DNA from: DASXTW01 sp036505215
Lineage (GTDB): Bacteria; Actinomycetota; UBA4738
Length of the DNA stretch: 64,000 bases
Assembly (NCBI GenBank): GCA_036505215.1
Contig: DASXTW010000085.1
Location: 1-64,000 of the forward strand
Direction of reading: 5' to 3'
The stretch's first letter is position 1. The number at the start of each line of letters is the position of its first letter. This document shows, in pieces, positions 1 to 8,521 of the stretch. The position numbers and the translations under genes are program-made. The notes beneath the pieces are model-generated. The model was not told the origin of the DNA and ran no database searches. It saw only the letters and a list, made by a program, of their open reading frames with translations.

Positions 1-59
1 TGGCCGCACCATTCCGCGTCGGGGCCGAGGAGCCCCCCACAGTTTGCGCAGCGAGCCAT
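1..59 (-). CDS. Zinc-ribbon protein, N-terminal fragment (runs off window)
   Basis: Reading leftward from an ATG at 59 gives MARCANCGGLLGPDAEWCG and then leaves the window. The CxxC followed by a second Cys-Gly is the start of a zinc ribbon. A GGTGA ribosome-binding site lies just upstream (about 63-67). The next gene upstream on the same strand is also a small zinc-ribbon protein, so the two probably form a pair and may be co-transcribed. Function unknown; only 19 codons are visible. Confidence 0.6.
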   Translation of the reverse strand, partial: MARCANCGGLLGPDAEWCG

Positions 60-135
60 CACTCACCCATCGGCCAGAATCCCCGAGCACCTTGAGCGTG
101 GCCCGGAGCCATCGAAGCGATCCGGGATGCCCCAA

Positions 136-534
136 TCAACCGAACCGAGCTCGTCTCCAGATGTGCTTCAGCGACCAGATCGCCATCAGTCCGAAGGGGA
201 CGCCGAACAGGAGGAGGATCCTTTGGCTGCCCGTGGCGGCGTAGGGAAGAACGGCCGTCAGGACCACGAGGAGCGTCATGAGGATCCTGATCTCTCCCCG
301 GAAGCTGAAGCCCCCGCCACGGGGACGCGAGTATTCGGTTGCGAGCACCGGATCGGGTGCTGAATGCACGACGGGCGCTCGGGCGAGGGGCCCGGTCCAC
401 ACGTGAGCCGGGTGAGGAAGGAAGTCGAGGTCGGCCGGACCGTCGTCGGGCGCGCTCGGGTCGACGCCGGCGTGGCACAGCCAGCATCGCGTCGCATCTC
501 GCGCGAGCCCGGTACCACAAAACGTGCACCGCAT
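136..534 (-). CDS. Small membrane protein with N-terminal zinc ribbon
   Basis: This 132-residue protein opens with a CxxC...CxxC zinc ribbon (Cys 3, 6, 17, 20), then a proline/aspartate-rich linker, then two hydrophobic segments near the C-terminus (about residues 80-97 and 103-121) ending in a basic tail. It looks like a small inner-membrane protein with a cytosolic zinc-binding head. I chose the ATG at 534 because an AGGGGG ribosome-binding site precedes it at good spacing; a start 13 codons further upstream is possible but has no such site. Its neighbour towards the window edge is another zinc-ribbon protein. Specific function unknown. Confidence 0.7.
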   Translation of the reverse strand: MRCTFCGTGLARDATRCWLCHAGVDPSAPDDGPADLDFLPHPAHVWTGPLARAPVVHSAPDPVLATEYSRPRGGGFSFRGEIRILMTLLVVLTAVLPYAATGSQRILLLFGVPFGLMAIWSLKHIWRRARFG

Positions 535-857
535 CTTCGAGCCCCCTACAAACATCGGCGAAAACGAGGTCACGGCTTGAGGAGCCGCCGAGGAATACCT
601 TGCCTTGGGTACGGGGAGAGGGGGGTCCAGGGGGCAGCAGCCCCGTGAGCGGAGCGAGCGGATCAGGGTGCTGCACTCCCCTGGCGATGAGGACGATCCG
701 AAGGATCGGCCTTATCGGGAAGAGCGAGGCAGCTGCGAACCTCCTGGCTCGCGAAGCGGTCCGTCAAAGGCGGAACGCGCTTCCGAGGAGATGAAAGTGG
801 CGCATAGGCCAGGTCGGCAGCCTCCTGCTGCTCCGGGTCGAACGCGCCCCCGTCCCG
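535..857. other. 323-bp intergenic region, no gene
   Basis: This gap lies between the start of the zinc-ribbon gene and the end of the efflux operon, both on the minus strand. It holds one copy of a hairpin repeat (625-684) and otherwise no convincing coding frame. The open frames here are short, overlap each other and have no recognisable protein signature. The hairpin may act as the end of the efflux operon transcript. Confidence 0.6.
625..684. repeat. Dispersed hairpin repeat, copy A
   Basis: An imperfect palindrome: CCAGGGGGCAGCAGCC on the left pairs with GGTGCTGCACTCCCCTGG on the right, around a loop containing GTGAGCGGAGCGAGC. The same two arms recur at 45937-45990 between thrC and thrB, and the GAGCGnAGCGAGC-type loop recurs in hairpins at 60146-60177 and 62266-62310. 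All copies are intergenic. Confidence 0.6.
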
Positions 858-1745
858 CTAGGACGTGGCCTTCTTGAACGCCCTGGTCGCTCCAGTGAGC
901 GTGAACAGCCCGACGATGGCGATGACGCCAATCGTCTTTCCGAACTGCATCCAGCTGTATCCGAAGTTCATGAAGTCCCGGGCCGTGTTGATGACGTAGG
1001 TCACCGGATTGAACTTGCCCACCGTTTCCAGCCAGTGCGGGAGCAACGCGGAGGGCATCATGGCCGTGGACAGGAACAGCAGCGGGAACGTCAACAGGAT
1101 GCCGATCATCATGGTCATCTCGGAGTTCTTCGTCCGAAGGGCCACGATGTTGGAGAGTCCCGCCCACACGATGCCGAAGCATGCTGCAGTGAAGAGCATT
1201 ACGAGTGCGCCGATCACCCCGGTCTCGATCCTGGCCCCCATGAGGAGGGCCACGACCAGCACCAGGGCTCCTTGTAGGACCATTCGGGTGGCGTCCGCCA
1301 GGATCTTGCCGATCAGCACGCTCGAGCGGTGGATCGGGCTGATCAGGAACTTGTCGAGCATCCCCTGTTCGAGGTCGGCCACCATCCCCATGCCGGACTG
1401 GAAGGCCGACGTCAGAACGGTCATGGTCAGGACGCTCGGGGCGAAGAACATCAGGTAGCTGGCGAACCCCTGCTGCTGGAACTGCGGGAACTCGCCGAGC
1501 TTCTTGAAGATCTGTGTGAACAGCAGGAGCCACAGCATCGGCTGGAACAGCGAGAAGAACAGCATCATCGGGATCCGTACCAGCTTCTTCAGGTTGCGCC
1601 CGAAGATCGTGACGGACTCGCCGACCAGCCGAGTGGCGGGATTGCCCTGTGCTTCCGGGCGGGTGAGGAGCTCCCATCGATCGCCGGAGCCCGAATCCGC
1701 TGGCCGAACGGGCGTCCCTGACGTGGTCTCGATCGACTTCGCCAT
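858..1745 (-). CDS. ABC-2 type transporter permease (DrrB-like)
   Basis: This 295-residue protein has a hydrophilic N-terminus of about 50 residues, then six hydrophobic segments typical of ABC-2 type membrane proteins. It includes the cytoplasmic stretch LEQGMLDKFLISPIHRSS that is characteristic of DrrB/NodJ-type permeases. It follows the cognate ATPase gene with a 2-nt gap and has a GAGGAT ribosome-binding site before the ATG at 1745. It is the last gene of the four-gene efflux operon (MFS, TetR, ATPase, permease). The pair probably forms an exporter for a hydrophobic drug or lipid. The substrate cannot be inferred. Confidence 0.88.
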   Translation of the reverse strand: MAKSIETTSGTPVRPADSGSGDRWELLTRPEAQGNPATRLVGESVTIFGRNLKKLVRIPMMLFFSLFQPMLWLLLFTQIFKKLGEFPQFQQQGFASYLMFFAPSVLTMTVLTSAFQSGMGMVADLEQGMLDKFLISPIHRSSVLIGKILADATRMVLQGALVLVVALLMGARIETGVIGALVMLFTAACFGIVWAGLSNIVALRTKNSEMTMMIGILLTFPLLFLSTAMMPSALLPHWLETVGKFNPVTYVINTARDFMNFGYSWMQFGKTIGVIAIVGLFTLTGATRAFKKATS

Positions 1746-1747
1746 GG

Positions 1748-2770
1748 CTATCCTCTCCTCGCTCCGCGCATCGTTGCGAACATCGAGCTGTGCGCCGTGG
1801 TCGCTTCCTCCACCCGCATGCGTTCGCCCGTGTACCTCAGGAACACCTCGTCCAGCGTGGGCGTCGTGAACGTAAGCTTGGCGATCGGCACACCCTGTTC
1901 GTCGAGGCGGCGCACCAGCGCCGACAGCGACTGCCCGGCATCGGTGACCGGCACCGCCACCGAGTGGTCGAACGCGGTTGGCTCGCCGGCGCCGGGGAAC
2001 CCGGCCAGGGCCGCCTTGGCCCGCTCCACCCGTGCTCCGTCCGAGTCTTCGGGAAGGGCCAGCGTGACCACGTCCCCACCGACCGTCGCCTTGAGCTCCG
2101 ATGGCGAGCCCGACACCACGATCTTGCCGTGGTCGATGATGGCGAGGCGGCTGCACAGCCGGTCGGCCTCCTCCATGTACTGCGTGGTCAGGAAGATCGT
2201 CGAGCCGGCGCTCCTCAGCTCCTCCAGGTGGCGCCAAAGGGCATTCCGCGTTTGCGGATCCAGTCCGGTGGTGGGCTCGTCCAGGAAGAGGAGCGGTGGC
2301 TGGTGAACCAGGGCCTGGACAAGATCGAGGCGGCGGCGCATGCCGCCCGAGTAGGCCGCCGCCCGCCGGTCCCGGGCGTCGGTGAGCCCGAAGATCTCCA
2401 GCAGCTCGTCGGCCCTTCGGGCGGCCTCCGCCGAACTCATGCCGTGGAGCCGGCCTTGCAGGACGAGGTTCTCTCGGCCGGTGAGATCGACGTCGATGCC
2501 GATGAACTGGCCGGCATAGCCGATCATCCTGCGGATGGCCTCGGCCTCCCGATCGACGTCGTGCCCGCCGACCCTGGCTCTTCCCGAGGTCCTGGGCAAC
2601 AGGGTCACCAGGATGCGGATGGTCGTGGTCTTGCCCGCGCCGTTGGGTCCGAGGAACCCGAAGATCTCACCGGGGCGCACCTCGAAGGACACGTCGTCCA
2701 CGGCCCGGGTACCGTCGGGGTAGACCTTGACCAGGTTCTCCACCTCGATCAGCCGTGGAACCTCGTTCAT
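1748..2770 (-). CDS. ABC transporter ATP-binding protein (DrrA/daunorubicin-resistance type)
   Basis: A 340-residue ATPase with Walker A GPNGAGKTT (about residues 40-48), signature SGGMRRRLDL, Walker B LLFLDEPTTGLDP and the H-loop region FLTTQYMEEADRL. The extra C-terminal domain (about residues 230-320) resembles the DUF4162 tail of DrrA-family ATPases. The start codon overlaps the end of the tetR gene by 4 nt (ATGA), so translation is likely coupled. It energises the adjacent permease. The family assignment is firm; the exported compound is unknown. Confidence 0.92.
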   Translation of the reverse strand: MNEVPRLIEVENLVKVYPDGTRAVDDVSFEVRPGEIFGFLGPNGAGKTTTIRILVTLLPRTSGRARVGGHDVDREAEAIRRMIGYAGQFIGIDVDLTGRENLVLQGRLHGMSSAEAARRADELLEIFGLTDARDRRAAAYSGGMRRRLDLVQALVHQPPLLFLDEPTTGLDPQTRNALWRHLEELRSAGSTIFLTTQYMEEADRLCSRLAIIDHGKIVVSGSPSELKATVGGDVVTLALPEDSDGARVERAKAALAGFPGAGEPTAFDHSVAVPVTDAGQSLSALVRRLDEQGVPIAKLTFTTPTLDEVFLRYTGERMRVEEATTAHSSMFATMRGARRG

Positions 2771-3462
2771 CGGGTCACCCCTCTCGCCCGCTCACTTCGC
2801 GGGGTCAGTCCCTCCATGAGATTTCGCACGATCTCTCGTGCGTAGTGCTCGTCGGTTCCCAGCGCGGCTTCGTCCCCGACCAGCTCCTCGATGACGGCCT
2901 GGCTGAAGCAGGCCCCCAGGAGCGTCCTGGTCACGTGCTCGGGGGAGGCCTCCTCCGAGATCCGCCCGAGGCGCTGCTCCTTCCGAAGGTAGGTCGAGAG
3001 CGATCGCAACGCTTTCATCGGGCCGCCCTTGGTCTCGCGGAAGTGGCGGCGTTGCTCTTCGAGGAGCTCCCGTTCGGCCATCGCCCCGATCACCATCGGC
3101 ACGATGACCCGGTAGAAACCCAGGGCCATCCGACCAACTTCCTCCAGGTTCTTGCGAACCGTGCCGGTTCCGGCCCGGTCCGGCAGGGTGCTGATCAGCT
3201 CCAGGAACTCAGGGAAACGGGTCCGGATGATTTCCATGAACAGGGCATGCTTGTCCACGAAGTAGCGGTAGATGCTTCCCTCGGCGCAGCCGGCTCGTTC
3301 GGCAATGGCGCGCGTGGTGGCCGCTCGAAGGCCGCGATCGTGGATGATCTCCTCGGCCGCCGCGAGGATGTGCATGCGTATCCCAGGGGGGATCTCCTCA
3401 GTGGCCAACCACAGCTCCTTCTGCGACGTCCCCGTTGGGGGAGACCGAGACTGGCTGGACAT
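2767..3462 (-). CDS. TetR/AcrR family transcriptional regulator
   Basis: The N-terminal helix-turn-helix (about residues 30-75, with TTRAIAERAGCAEGSIYRYF) is a textbook TetR DNA-binding domain, followed by an all-helical ligand-binding domain. The gene sits inside the efflux operon: its annotated start overlaps the end of the MFS gene by 65 nt and its end overlaps the ATPase by 4 nt. A shorter start at 3375 (MHILAAAEEI) would begin 23 nt after the MFS stop, close to a GAGGAG, and is also possible. The likely targets are the two palindromes at 5052-5090 upstream of the operon, which would make it an autorepressor relieved by an efflux substrate. That role is inferred. Confidence 0.9.
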   Translation of the reverse strand: MSSQSRSPPTGTSQKELWLATEEIPPGIRMHILAAAEEIIHDRGLRAATTRAIAERAGCAEGSIYRYFVDKHALFMEIIRTRFPEFLELISTLPDRAGTGTVRKNLEEVGRMALGFYRVIVPMVIGAMAERELLEEQRRHFRETKGGPMKALRSLSTYLRKEQRLGRISEEASPEHVTRTLLGACFSQAVIEELVGDEAALGTDEHYAREIVRNLMEGLTPRSERARGVTR

Positions 3463-4999
3463 GGCTCCTCACGAACAGCACCGAGACCACCGACGCCAGG
3501 ATCAAGAACCCGATCGCCACCAGCATCCCGACGTGGATGGAGTGGACGAAAGCGTGCTGGACGGCCTGGCCGATGGTGGAGTTCGCCCCATCCCCTGCCG
3601 TGTTGCCAGCCGCTGCGCTGGCGCCGGCCTTCGTCACGACGACGGCAGCCTGAGCCTTGGGGATGCCGGCCTCCACCAGCCGGGCCAGGAACCCACGGTT
3701 GAAGGCTGCCGTCACGATCGCTCCGAGCAGGGCGATGCCGAACACCCCACCCAGCTCCCGGCTGGTGTTGGTGGCCGCCGAGGCCACCCCGGCGTGGCGC
3801 GTCTCCACCGACCCCATGACCGCCGCCGTCATGGGGGTCATGGTGGAGGCCATCCCGGCCGCAAGGACGATGAATGCTGGAAGGATCACGGTCAGGTAGG
3901 AGGAATCCGGCTGGGTTCGCAGCAGCAGGCCCATTCCCGCTGCTGCCACCAGCGGCCCGAAGGTCATGAACCACCGGGAGCCGAAACGGTCGGACAGCCG
4001 GCCGGCCATCGGGGCCACCAGCAGGATCACCACCGAGAACGCAAACAGCCGCATCCCCGCCCCCACCGGCGAGTAGCCCCGCACGTTCTGCAGGTACAGG
4101 GTCAGGAAGAACACCGACCCGAACATGGCGAAGAACACGGCGGCGGCGACCACGTTGGCAGCGGCGAACGTGGGGATCCGGAAGAACGACAGAGGGAGCA
4201 TGGGGGACTCCCGATGGGACTCCACGTAGAAAAACACGGCGAGGAGGATCGCGGAGAGGGCGAACGCGGCGAGGATCAAGCCGTCGGTCCACCCTCGGGC
4301 GTTTCCTTCGATCAGGGCGAACACCAGGAAGAAGAGCCCGGCGGTCCCTGTGACCAGTCCGGGCGGGTCGACGCGCCGAGACCTGGTTCGATCGCGAGAC
4401 TCCCGCACCACCAGGTATGTCATGACCAAGCCGATGATCCCGACCGGAACGTTGACGTAGAAGATGCTCTGCCAGGAGACGTGCTCTACGAGATACCCGC
4501 CGATCACCGGACCGATGGCCACCGCCAGCCCGGACATGGCCGCCCAGATCCCGATGGCCGCGCCTCGCTCCTTGCCGCTGAACGTGGCCGTGATGATCGA
4601 GAGCGAACCGGGAAGGAGCAGGGCCGCGCCGAGCCCCTGGACGGCGCGGAAGGCAACCAGCTCCGAGGTGGACCCGGCAAGCCCGCACATCAGCGAGCCG
4701 AGGGTGAAGACGACCAGCCCCGCCATGAAGAAGCGCTTGCGACCGTACAGGTCTCCCAGCGCGCCGCCGGTGAGCATGAACGAGGCGAAGGTGAGCGTGT
4801 ACGCATCGATGATCCATTGCAGCCCCGACACGCCCGCTCCGAGCTTGGTCTGGATGGTCGGGAGCGCCACGTTGACCACCAGGTTGTCCAGCATGGGCAT
4901 GAACAGCCCGAACACCATGGCGACCAGCACCCACCACTTCCGCCCGTCTTCGGTAGCCACGTGGGGCTGGGAAATCGCTCTGTCGATCGCTCGTTCCAT
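3398..4999 (-). CDS. MFS multidrug efflux transporter, DHA2 (14-TM) family
   Basis: A 533-residue protein with the 14-segment layout of the EmrB/QacA (DHA2) drug:H+ antiporters. It shows the early motif LDNLVVNVALPTI in helix 1, the loop 2-3 motif GALGDLYGRKR, and motif C-like glycine/proline-rich segments in helix 5. It is the first gene of the efflux operon. The ATG at 4999 is preceded by a GGGAGG ribosome-binding site, and two palindromic operators lie 53-91 bp upstream. It overlaps tetR by 65 nt. Expected to be an inner-membrane exporter of hydrophobic or cationic compounds; the substrate is unknown. Confidence 0.92.
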   Translation of the reverse strand: MERAIDRAISQPHVATEDGRKWWVLVAMVFGLFMPMLDNLVVNVALPTIQTKLGAGVSGLQWIIDAYTLTFASFMLTGGALGDLYGRKRFFMAGLVVFTLGSLMCGLAGSTSELVAFRAVQGLGAALLLPGSLSIITATFSGKERGAAIGIWAAMSGLAVAIGPVIGGYLVEHVSWQSIFYVNVPVGIIGLVMTYLVVRESRDRTRSRRVDPPGLVTGTAGLFFLVFALIEGNARGWTDGLILAAFALSAILLAVFFYVESHRESPMLPLSFFRIPTFAAANVVAAAVFFAMFGSVFFLTLYLQNVRGYSPVGAGMRLFAFSVVILLVAPMAGRLSDRFGSRWFMTFGPLVAAAGMGLLLRTQPDSSYLTVILPAFIVLAAGMASTMTPMTAAVMGSVETRHAGVASAATNTSRELGGVFGIALLGAIVTAAFNRGFLARLVEAGIPKAQAAVVVTKAGASAAAGNTAGDGANSTIGQAVQHAFVHSIHVGMLVAIGFLILASVVSVLFVRSHVQPVSVSPNGDVAEGAVVGH

Positions 5000-5051
5000 G
5001 GATGATCCCTCCCGTCAGGGGGCGTCCGGCCCGTCCCAAACCCCTGTGGAG

Positions 5052-5069
5052 TGAGTGAGTACTCGCTCA
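5052..5069. promoter_or_regulatory. Palindromic operator 1 (probable TetR site)
   Basis: TGAGTGAG-TA-CTCGCTCA, an 18-bp inverted repeat with one mismatch, upstream of the efflux operon. It is one of a tandem pair. Confidence 0.7.
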
Positions 5070-5072
5070 TTT

Positions 5073-5090
5073 TGAGTGAGCACTCACTCA
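5073..5090. promoter_or_regulatory. Palindromic operator 2 (probable TetR site)
   Basis: TGAGTGAG-CA-CTCACTCA has perfectly complementary 8-bp arms. Its centre is 21 bp from that of operator 1, two helical turns, so two TetR dimers could bind the same face of the DNA. The divergent aminotransferase gene starts 128 bp away. Confidence 0.75.
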
Positions 5091-5217
5091 AATGTCAACT
5101 CGCCTGTCGGGGGCCCAACGAATCGGCCTCTCGCCGTGGCGCATGCCGGAGGCCAGGACGGTCGTGTAGGCTCGCCGCGCCGCCGACGCAGCCCGACTCC
5201 GTCCAGGAGGTCTCTGC

Positions 5218-6591
5218 ATGGGCAAGGCCATCCGCATGGTGACCGAGCTCCCCGGGCCGAGGTCCAGGGCGGTCCTCGAGCGCAAGGCCAAGGTGGTATG
5301 CGACCCGCTCGATATCCACGTGCCCGCGGTGATCGACCACGGGGAAGGTGCGCGGATCACCGACCTGGACGGCAACAGGCTGTTGGACTTCTCGGGCGGA
5401 TTGGGGTGCCACCTGGTCGGCTACTCGCACCCACGGGTCGTCGAAGCGGTCCAGCGACAAGCCGCCCGCTTCTCCCACACGGACTTCTCTGTCATTCCCT
5501 ACGAGGTCTATGTGCAACTGGCCGAGCGGCTGGTCGCCCTCACCGGCATGCAGGAGGGCAAGGTGGCGCTGTTCAACGCCGGAGCGGAGGCGGTGGAGAA
5601 CGCGGTCAAGTTCGCTCGAGCGGCCACGGGCCGGCCGGCGATGCTGTGCTTCGAGGGCGCCTTCCACGGGCGGACGCTCCTCACGATGACGCTGACCAGC
5701 CGGTACAAGCCGTACAAGTCGGGATTCGGCCCGTTCGCTCCGGAGGTGTACCGGATGCCGTATCCATATCCCTACCGGAGCGCCCATCCCGAAGAAGCCG
5801 GCCAGCTCGCGCTTCAGTCGATCGAGCGGGGGCTCCAGACCACGATCGACCCCACATCGGTTGCGGCGGCGATCGTCGAGCCGGTCCAGGGAGAGGGCGG
5901 CTTCGTGGTGCCGACGCCGGATTTCCTCCGGGGCCTGGGCGAGCTGTGCCGCCGCCACGGCATCCTGGTCATCGCCGACGAAGTGCAGTCGGGCTGCGGC
6001 CGCACCGGCAGGTTCCTGGCCTCCGAGCATTTTGGGTTCGAACCCGACGTGGTGATCCTGGCCAAGGCGCTCGCCGACGGCTATCCGTTGTCGGCTGTGG
6101 TCGCCCGCAAGGAGATCATGGATGCGCCCGGGCCGTCGGCCATCGGCGGCACCTACGTGGGGAATCCAGTCGCGTGCGCCGCGGCCAACGCGGTCCTCCA
6201 GGTCATCGAGGACGAGGGTCTCTTCCAGAGAGCCGAGCAGCTCGGCAAGACCCTCAAGGCTCGCTGGGAAGAGGTGGCCCAGGATGTGCCACAGATCGGC
6301 GAGGTCCGAGCGATCGGGGCCATGGTGGGAGTGGAGTTCGTAGAGGACCGCGAGACCAAGCAGCCGCACGAAGAATTCGTGAGGGCGCTGATCGGCCGGG
6401 CCATGAAGAACGGTGTGGTGGCCGTGTCCTGCGGCCCGTACCACAATGTGGTGCGCCATCTGATGCCTCTGGTCATCACCGACGAGGAGCTCGACGAAGG
6501 CCTCGACGTCCTCTCCGAGGCCGCGGTGAGGGCATCGAAAGGCCAGCTGGACGGTGTCCCGGCCGGCTCGGGGGACGTCGAAGGAGAATGA
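5218..6591 (+). CDS. Class III PLP-dependent aminotransferase (GabT/ArgD-like)
   Basis: A 457-residue aminotransferase. Visible landmarks are the glycine-rich LDFSGGLG near residue 55, the FHGRTLLTMTLTS phosphate-binding region, the cofactor aspartate in VIADEVQSGCGRTG, and the PLP lysine in ILAKALADGYPLSAVV. The overall length and the ADEVQSG motif fit 4-aminobutyrate or related omega-amino acid aminotransferases that pass the amino group to 2-oxoglutarate. Acetylornithine-type substrates cannot be excluded. An AGGAGG ribosome-binding site precedes the ATG at 5218. It is divergent from the efflux operon and followed 7 nt later by a DinB-fold gene, so the two are probably co-transcribed. Confidence 0.87.
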   Translation: MGKAIRMVTELPGPRSRAVLERKAKVVCDPLDIHVPAVIDHGEGARITDLDGNRLLDFSGGLGCHLVGYSHPRVVEAVQRQAARFSHTDFSVIPYEVYVQLAERLVALTGMQEGKVALFNAGAEAVENAVKFARAATGRPAMLCFEGAFHGRTLLTMTLTSRYKPYKSGFGPFAPEVYRMPYPYPYRSAHPEEAGQLALQSIERGLQTTIDPTSVAAAIVEPVQGEGGFVVPTPDFLRGLGELCRRHGILVIADEVQSGCGRTGRFLASEHFGFEPDVVILAKALADGYPLSAVVARKEIMDAPGPSAIGGTYVGNPVACAAANAVLQVIEDEGLFQRAEQLGKTLKARWEEVAQDVPQIGEVRAIGAMVGVEFVEDRETKQPHEEFVRALIGRAMKNGVVAVSCGPYHNVVRHLMPLVITDEELDEGLDVLSEAAVRASKGQLDGVPAGSGDVEGE

Positions 6592-6598
6592 ACTGACG

Positions 6599-7324
6599 AT
6601 GGCGGATGAGAGCCCGAGTCGCCTTCCCCGGCCCGACCTGGTGGGGGGCGGCGCATCGACGGACGCGCTCGAGGCGCTTCGAGACGAATGCGAGGAGGTC
6701 TCGATGGTCGTCGTTGGCCTCTCCGAGGCGGACTTCTCCCGGCCCACTCGGTGCGCGGCCTGGACCGTCAAGGAACTCCTCGCCCACATGTACTGGGGTC
6801 TGAACCGGGCCAAGCGGTGGCTGGCCGAGCCGCCTCCCGAGGCGGCCGACGCGGATTCGGTTGGCTACTGGCGCAGTTACGACCCCCTGGAGGATGCCCC
6901 GGGCATCGCCGACCGGGCCACGCAGCGGGCGGCCGAGTACGCCAGCGGAAACGAGCTCGCCATGGCGTGGGACGGGCTGTGGCGGGAGGTCGTGGAGTCG
7001 GCAGGCCGCGAGGACCGATCCCGGGTCGTCTCGACGTGGGGTCCCACCCTGACCCTGGACGAATTCCTGAAGACTCGGGTTCTGGAGATCACCGTGCACC
7101 GGATGGATCTGGAGGACGCCCTGGGGCAGAAGGGCTGGGGGACAGACCAAGCCGTCTCCATCGTGGACGACACGCTGGAGGGTCTCCTGGGCGAGCAGCC
7201 GCCCAGTGACCTGGAGTGGGATGTCGTCGAATTCATCGAGGCGGGCACCGGCCGGAGGTCTCTCACGAGCAAGGAGCGAGAGATCCTGGGAGCTCTGGCA
7301 GATCGGTTCCCCTTGCTGGGCTAG
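6599..7324 (+). CDS. DinB-fold / mycothiol-dependent maleylpyruvate isomerase-like protein
   Basis: A 241-residue protein with the signature of the DinB/MDMPI superfamily: an N-terminal helix with LSEADFSRPTRCAAWTVKELLAHM, whose histidine is the first metal ligand, and a later ILEITVHRMDLEDALG segment whose histidine and aspartate would complete the metal site. Actinobacterial members often use mycothiol as thiol cofactor, but the substrate varies widely. The ATG at 6599 was chosen because it follows the aminotransferase stop by 7 nt; the upstream in-frame start lies within that gene. Specific reaction unknown. Confidence 0.78.
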   Translation: MADESPSRLPRPDLVGGGASTDALEALRDECEEVSMVVVGLSEADFSRPTRCAAWTVKELLAHMYWGLNRAKRWLAEPPPEAADADSVGYWRSYDPLEDAPGIADRATQRAAEYASGNELAMAWDGLWREVVESAGREDRSRVVSTWGPTLTLDEFLKTRVLEITVHRMDLEDALGQKGWGTDQAVSIVDDTLEGLLGEQPPSDLEWDVVEFIEAGTGRRSLTSKEREILGALADRFPLLG

Positions 7325-7341
7325 GGGGTCCAGGCCCCTCC
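7323..7341. terminator. Probable bidirectional terminator hairpin
   Basis: AGGGG-GTCCAGG-CCCCT lies in the 20-bp gap between two convergent genes (ends at 7324 and 7345). The stem is short and there is no long T tract, so the call is tentative. Confidence 0.4.
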
Positions 7342-7344
7342 GAA

Positions 7345-8439
7345 CTAGCGCAACCGGAACTTGGCCTGGGCCAATGTCCGTCCACCCGATGCGTTGATCG
7401 AGAGGTCGCCCTCGCAGGACTGGCACAGTCGGGACGCCACGAACAGACCGAGCCCGAACCCGCTCCGCGTCCGGGTGGCCGACATGTCCTCCTGGAAGAA
7501 CGCGCCGAAGTCCTGGCTCTGGGGCGTCCAGCCCCCGGCGTCGGCAACCGAAAGGACGGCGTAGCCGTCGTCCTTCCACGCGCTCACCTCGATGGGGCGG
7601 GTCCCGTGCCGGACCGCATTCGACAGCAGCTCGAACGCGACTCGCTCTACACACTTGTGCGGCACTCCTTCCCACACCGCGTCCTTGACGATCGCCCGGT
7701 CCGGCGGCGCGTCGAGCCGGTGCGCGGCCGTGGCGATGGCCTGCTCGACGTCGGTGATGCCCTCGGTGGAAGGACCGGCAGCCACCAGCTCCAGACCCTC
7801 GACGAGAAACTCGAGCTCGCCCACCCGGCGCAGAGCGCTCTCCACGATGGGGCGTTCCTCGGGCGAGACCCCGCTTTGCTCGAGCATCCGGATCGCGCCG
7901 GAGATGATGGTGAGCGGCGTCCGCAGCTCGTGGGACAGCACCTGGACGAACTCGGCCCTGGCTCGGGCAAGCCGTTCGATCTGAGCCCGGCGTTCCCGCT
8001 CTTCTTCCAGAAGCCTCCGGAGGTCCTCCACCGCGGCGGGGAGAACCCGGTGGTCCAGCTCGGCCTCCCCGGTGGCGGCCCGCTTGATGGCGGCGGACAG
8101 CTCGTCGATCGTGCCCCCCTTCACGACATAGCCGATCGCGCCCGCCGTGAGCATGTCCCGCACCGTGCTGGGGTCGTCCGACCAGGTCAGGGCGACGACC
8201 TTCACCCCGGGGTACTCGTCCAGAAGAGACCGGGCCGCGGCGACTCCATCCATGTCCGGCATGCGGACGTCCATGAGGACGACGTCCGGCCTGCACTCGG
8301 CGGCGACGTTGATGGCCTCCCGGCCGTCCCCGGCCTCCCCGACAACCTGGATGCCTCCGCCCAGGGCAAGCGCCTCCCGGAGCATCGTCCTGGTGCTCGA
8401 GGAGTCGTCCACGACCATGACGCGTACGGAGTTGCCCAT
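7345..8439 (-). CDS. Receiver-histidine kinase fusion protein
   Basis: A 364-residue soluble signalling protein. Residues 1-125 form a receiver domain with the acidic pair D11/D12, the phospho-acceptor D57 and K107. A coiled linker leads to a HisKA domain with the H-box VLSHELRTPL (H170). The C-terminal HATPase has an N-box ELLSNAVRHG and a G-box SGFGLGLFVA. There is no membrane segment, so it probably receives phosphate from another kinase or senses a cytosolic partner. A GAGG site lies 9 nt before the ATG. It is divergent from the uracil-DNA glycosylase gene, 82 bp away. Confidence 0.9.
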   Translation of the reverse strand: MGNSVRVMVVDDSSSTRTMLREALALGGGIQVVGEAGDGREAINVAAECRPDVVLMDVRMPDMDGVAAARSLLDEYPGVKVVALTWSDDPSTVRDMLTAGAIGYVVKGGTIDELSAAIKRAATGEAELDHRVLPAAVEDLRRLLEEERERRAQIERLARARAEFVQVLSHELRTPLTIISGAIRMLEQSGVSPEERPIVESALRRVGELEFLVEGLELVAAGPSTEGITDVEQAIATAAHRLDAPPDRAIVKDAVWEGVPHKCVERVAFELLSNAVRHGTRPIEVSAWKDDGYAVLSVADAGGWTPQSQDFGAFFQEDMSATRTRSGFGLGLFVASRLCQSCEGDLSINASGGRTLAQAKFRLR

Positions 8440-8508
8440 CTTGGTACCTCAGGGTAATGGTTCGACCACCGGGAACGAGTACCTAAATGGAGTGATATCC
8501 CCTGCCCC

Positions 8509-8514
8509 TAGAAT
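8509..8514 (+). promoter_or_regulatory. -10 box TAGAAT of leaderless promoter
   Basis: TAGAAT ends 7 nt before the GTG start of the glycosylase gene, and no Shine-Dalgarno is present, so transcription would start at or next to the GTG. Confidence 0.5.
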
Positions 8515-8521
8515 CGCCGGC

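Noticed and set aside
3272..5005. A 577-codon plus-strand open frame over the MFS gene
   Set aside because: Its composition is extreme (His/Gly/Asp repeats) and it is antisense to a clear transporter.
5218..6591. Calling the aminotransferase gabT outright
   Set aside because: Family motifs do not separate GABA from other omega-amino substrates, and no succinate-semialdehyde dehydrogenase is nearby.
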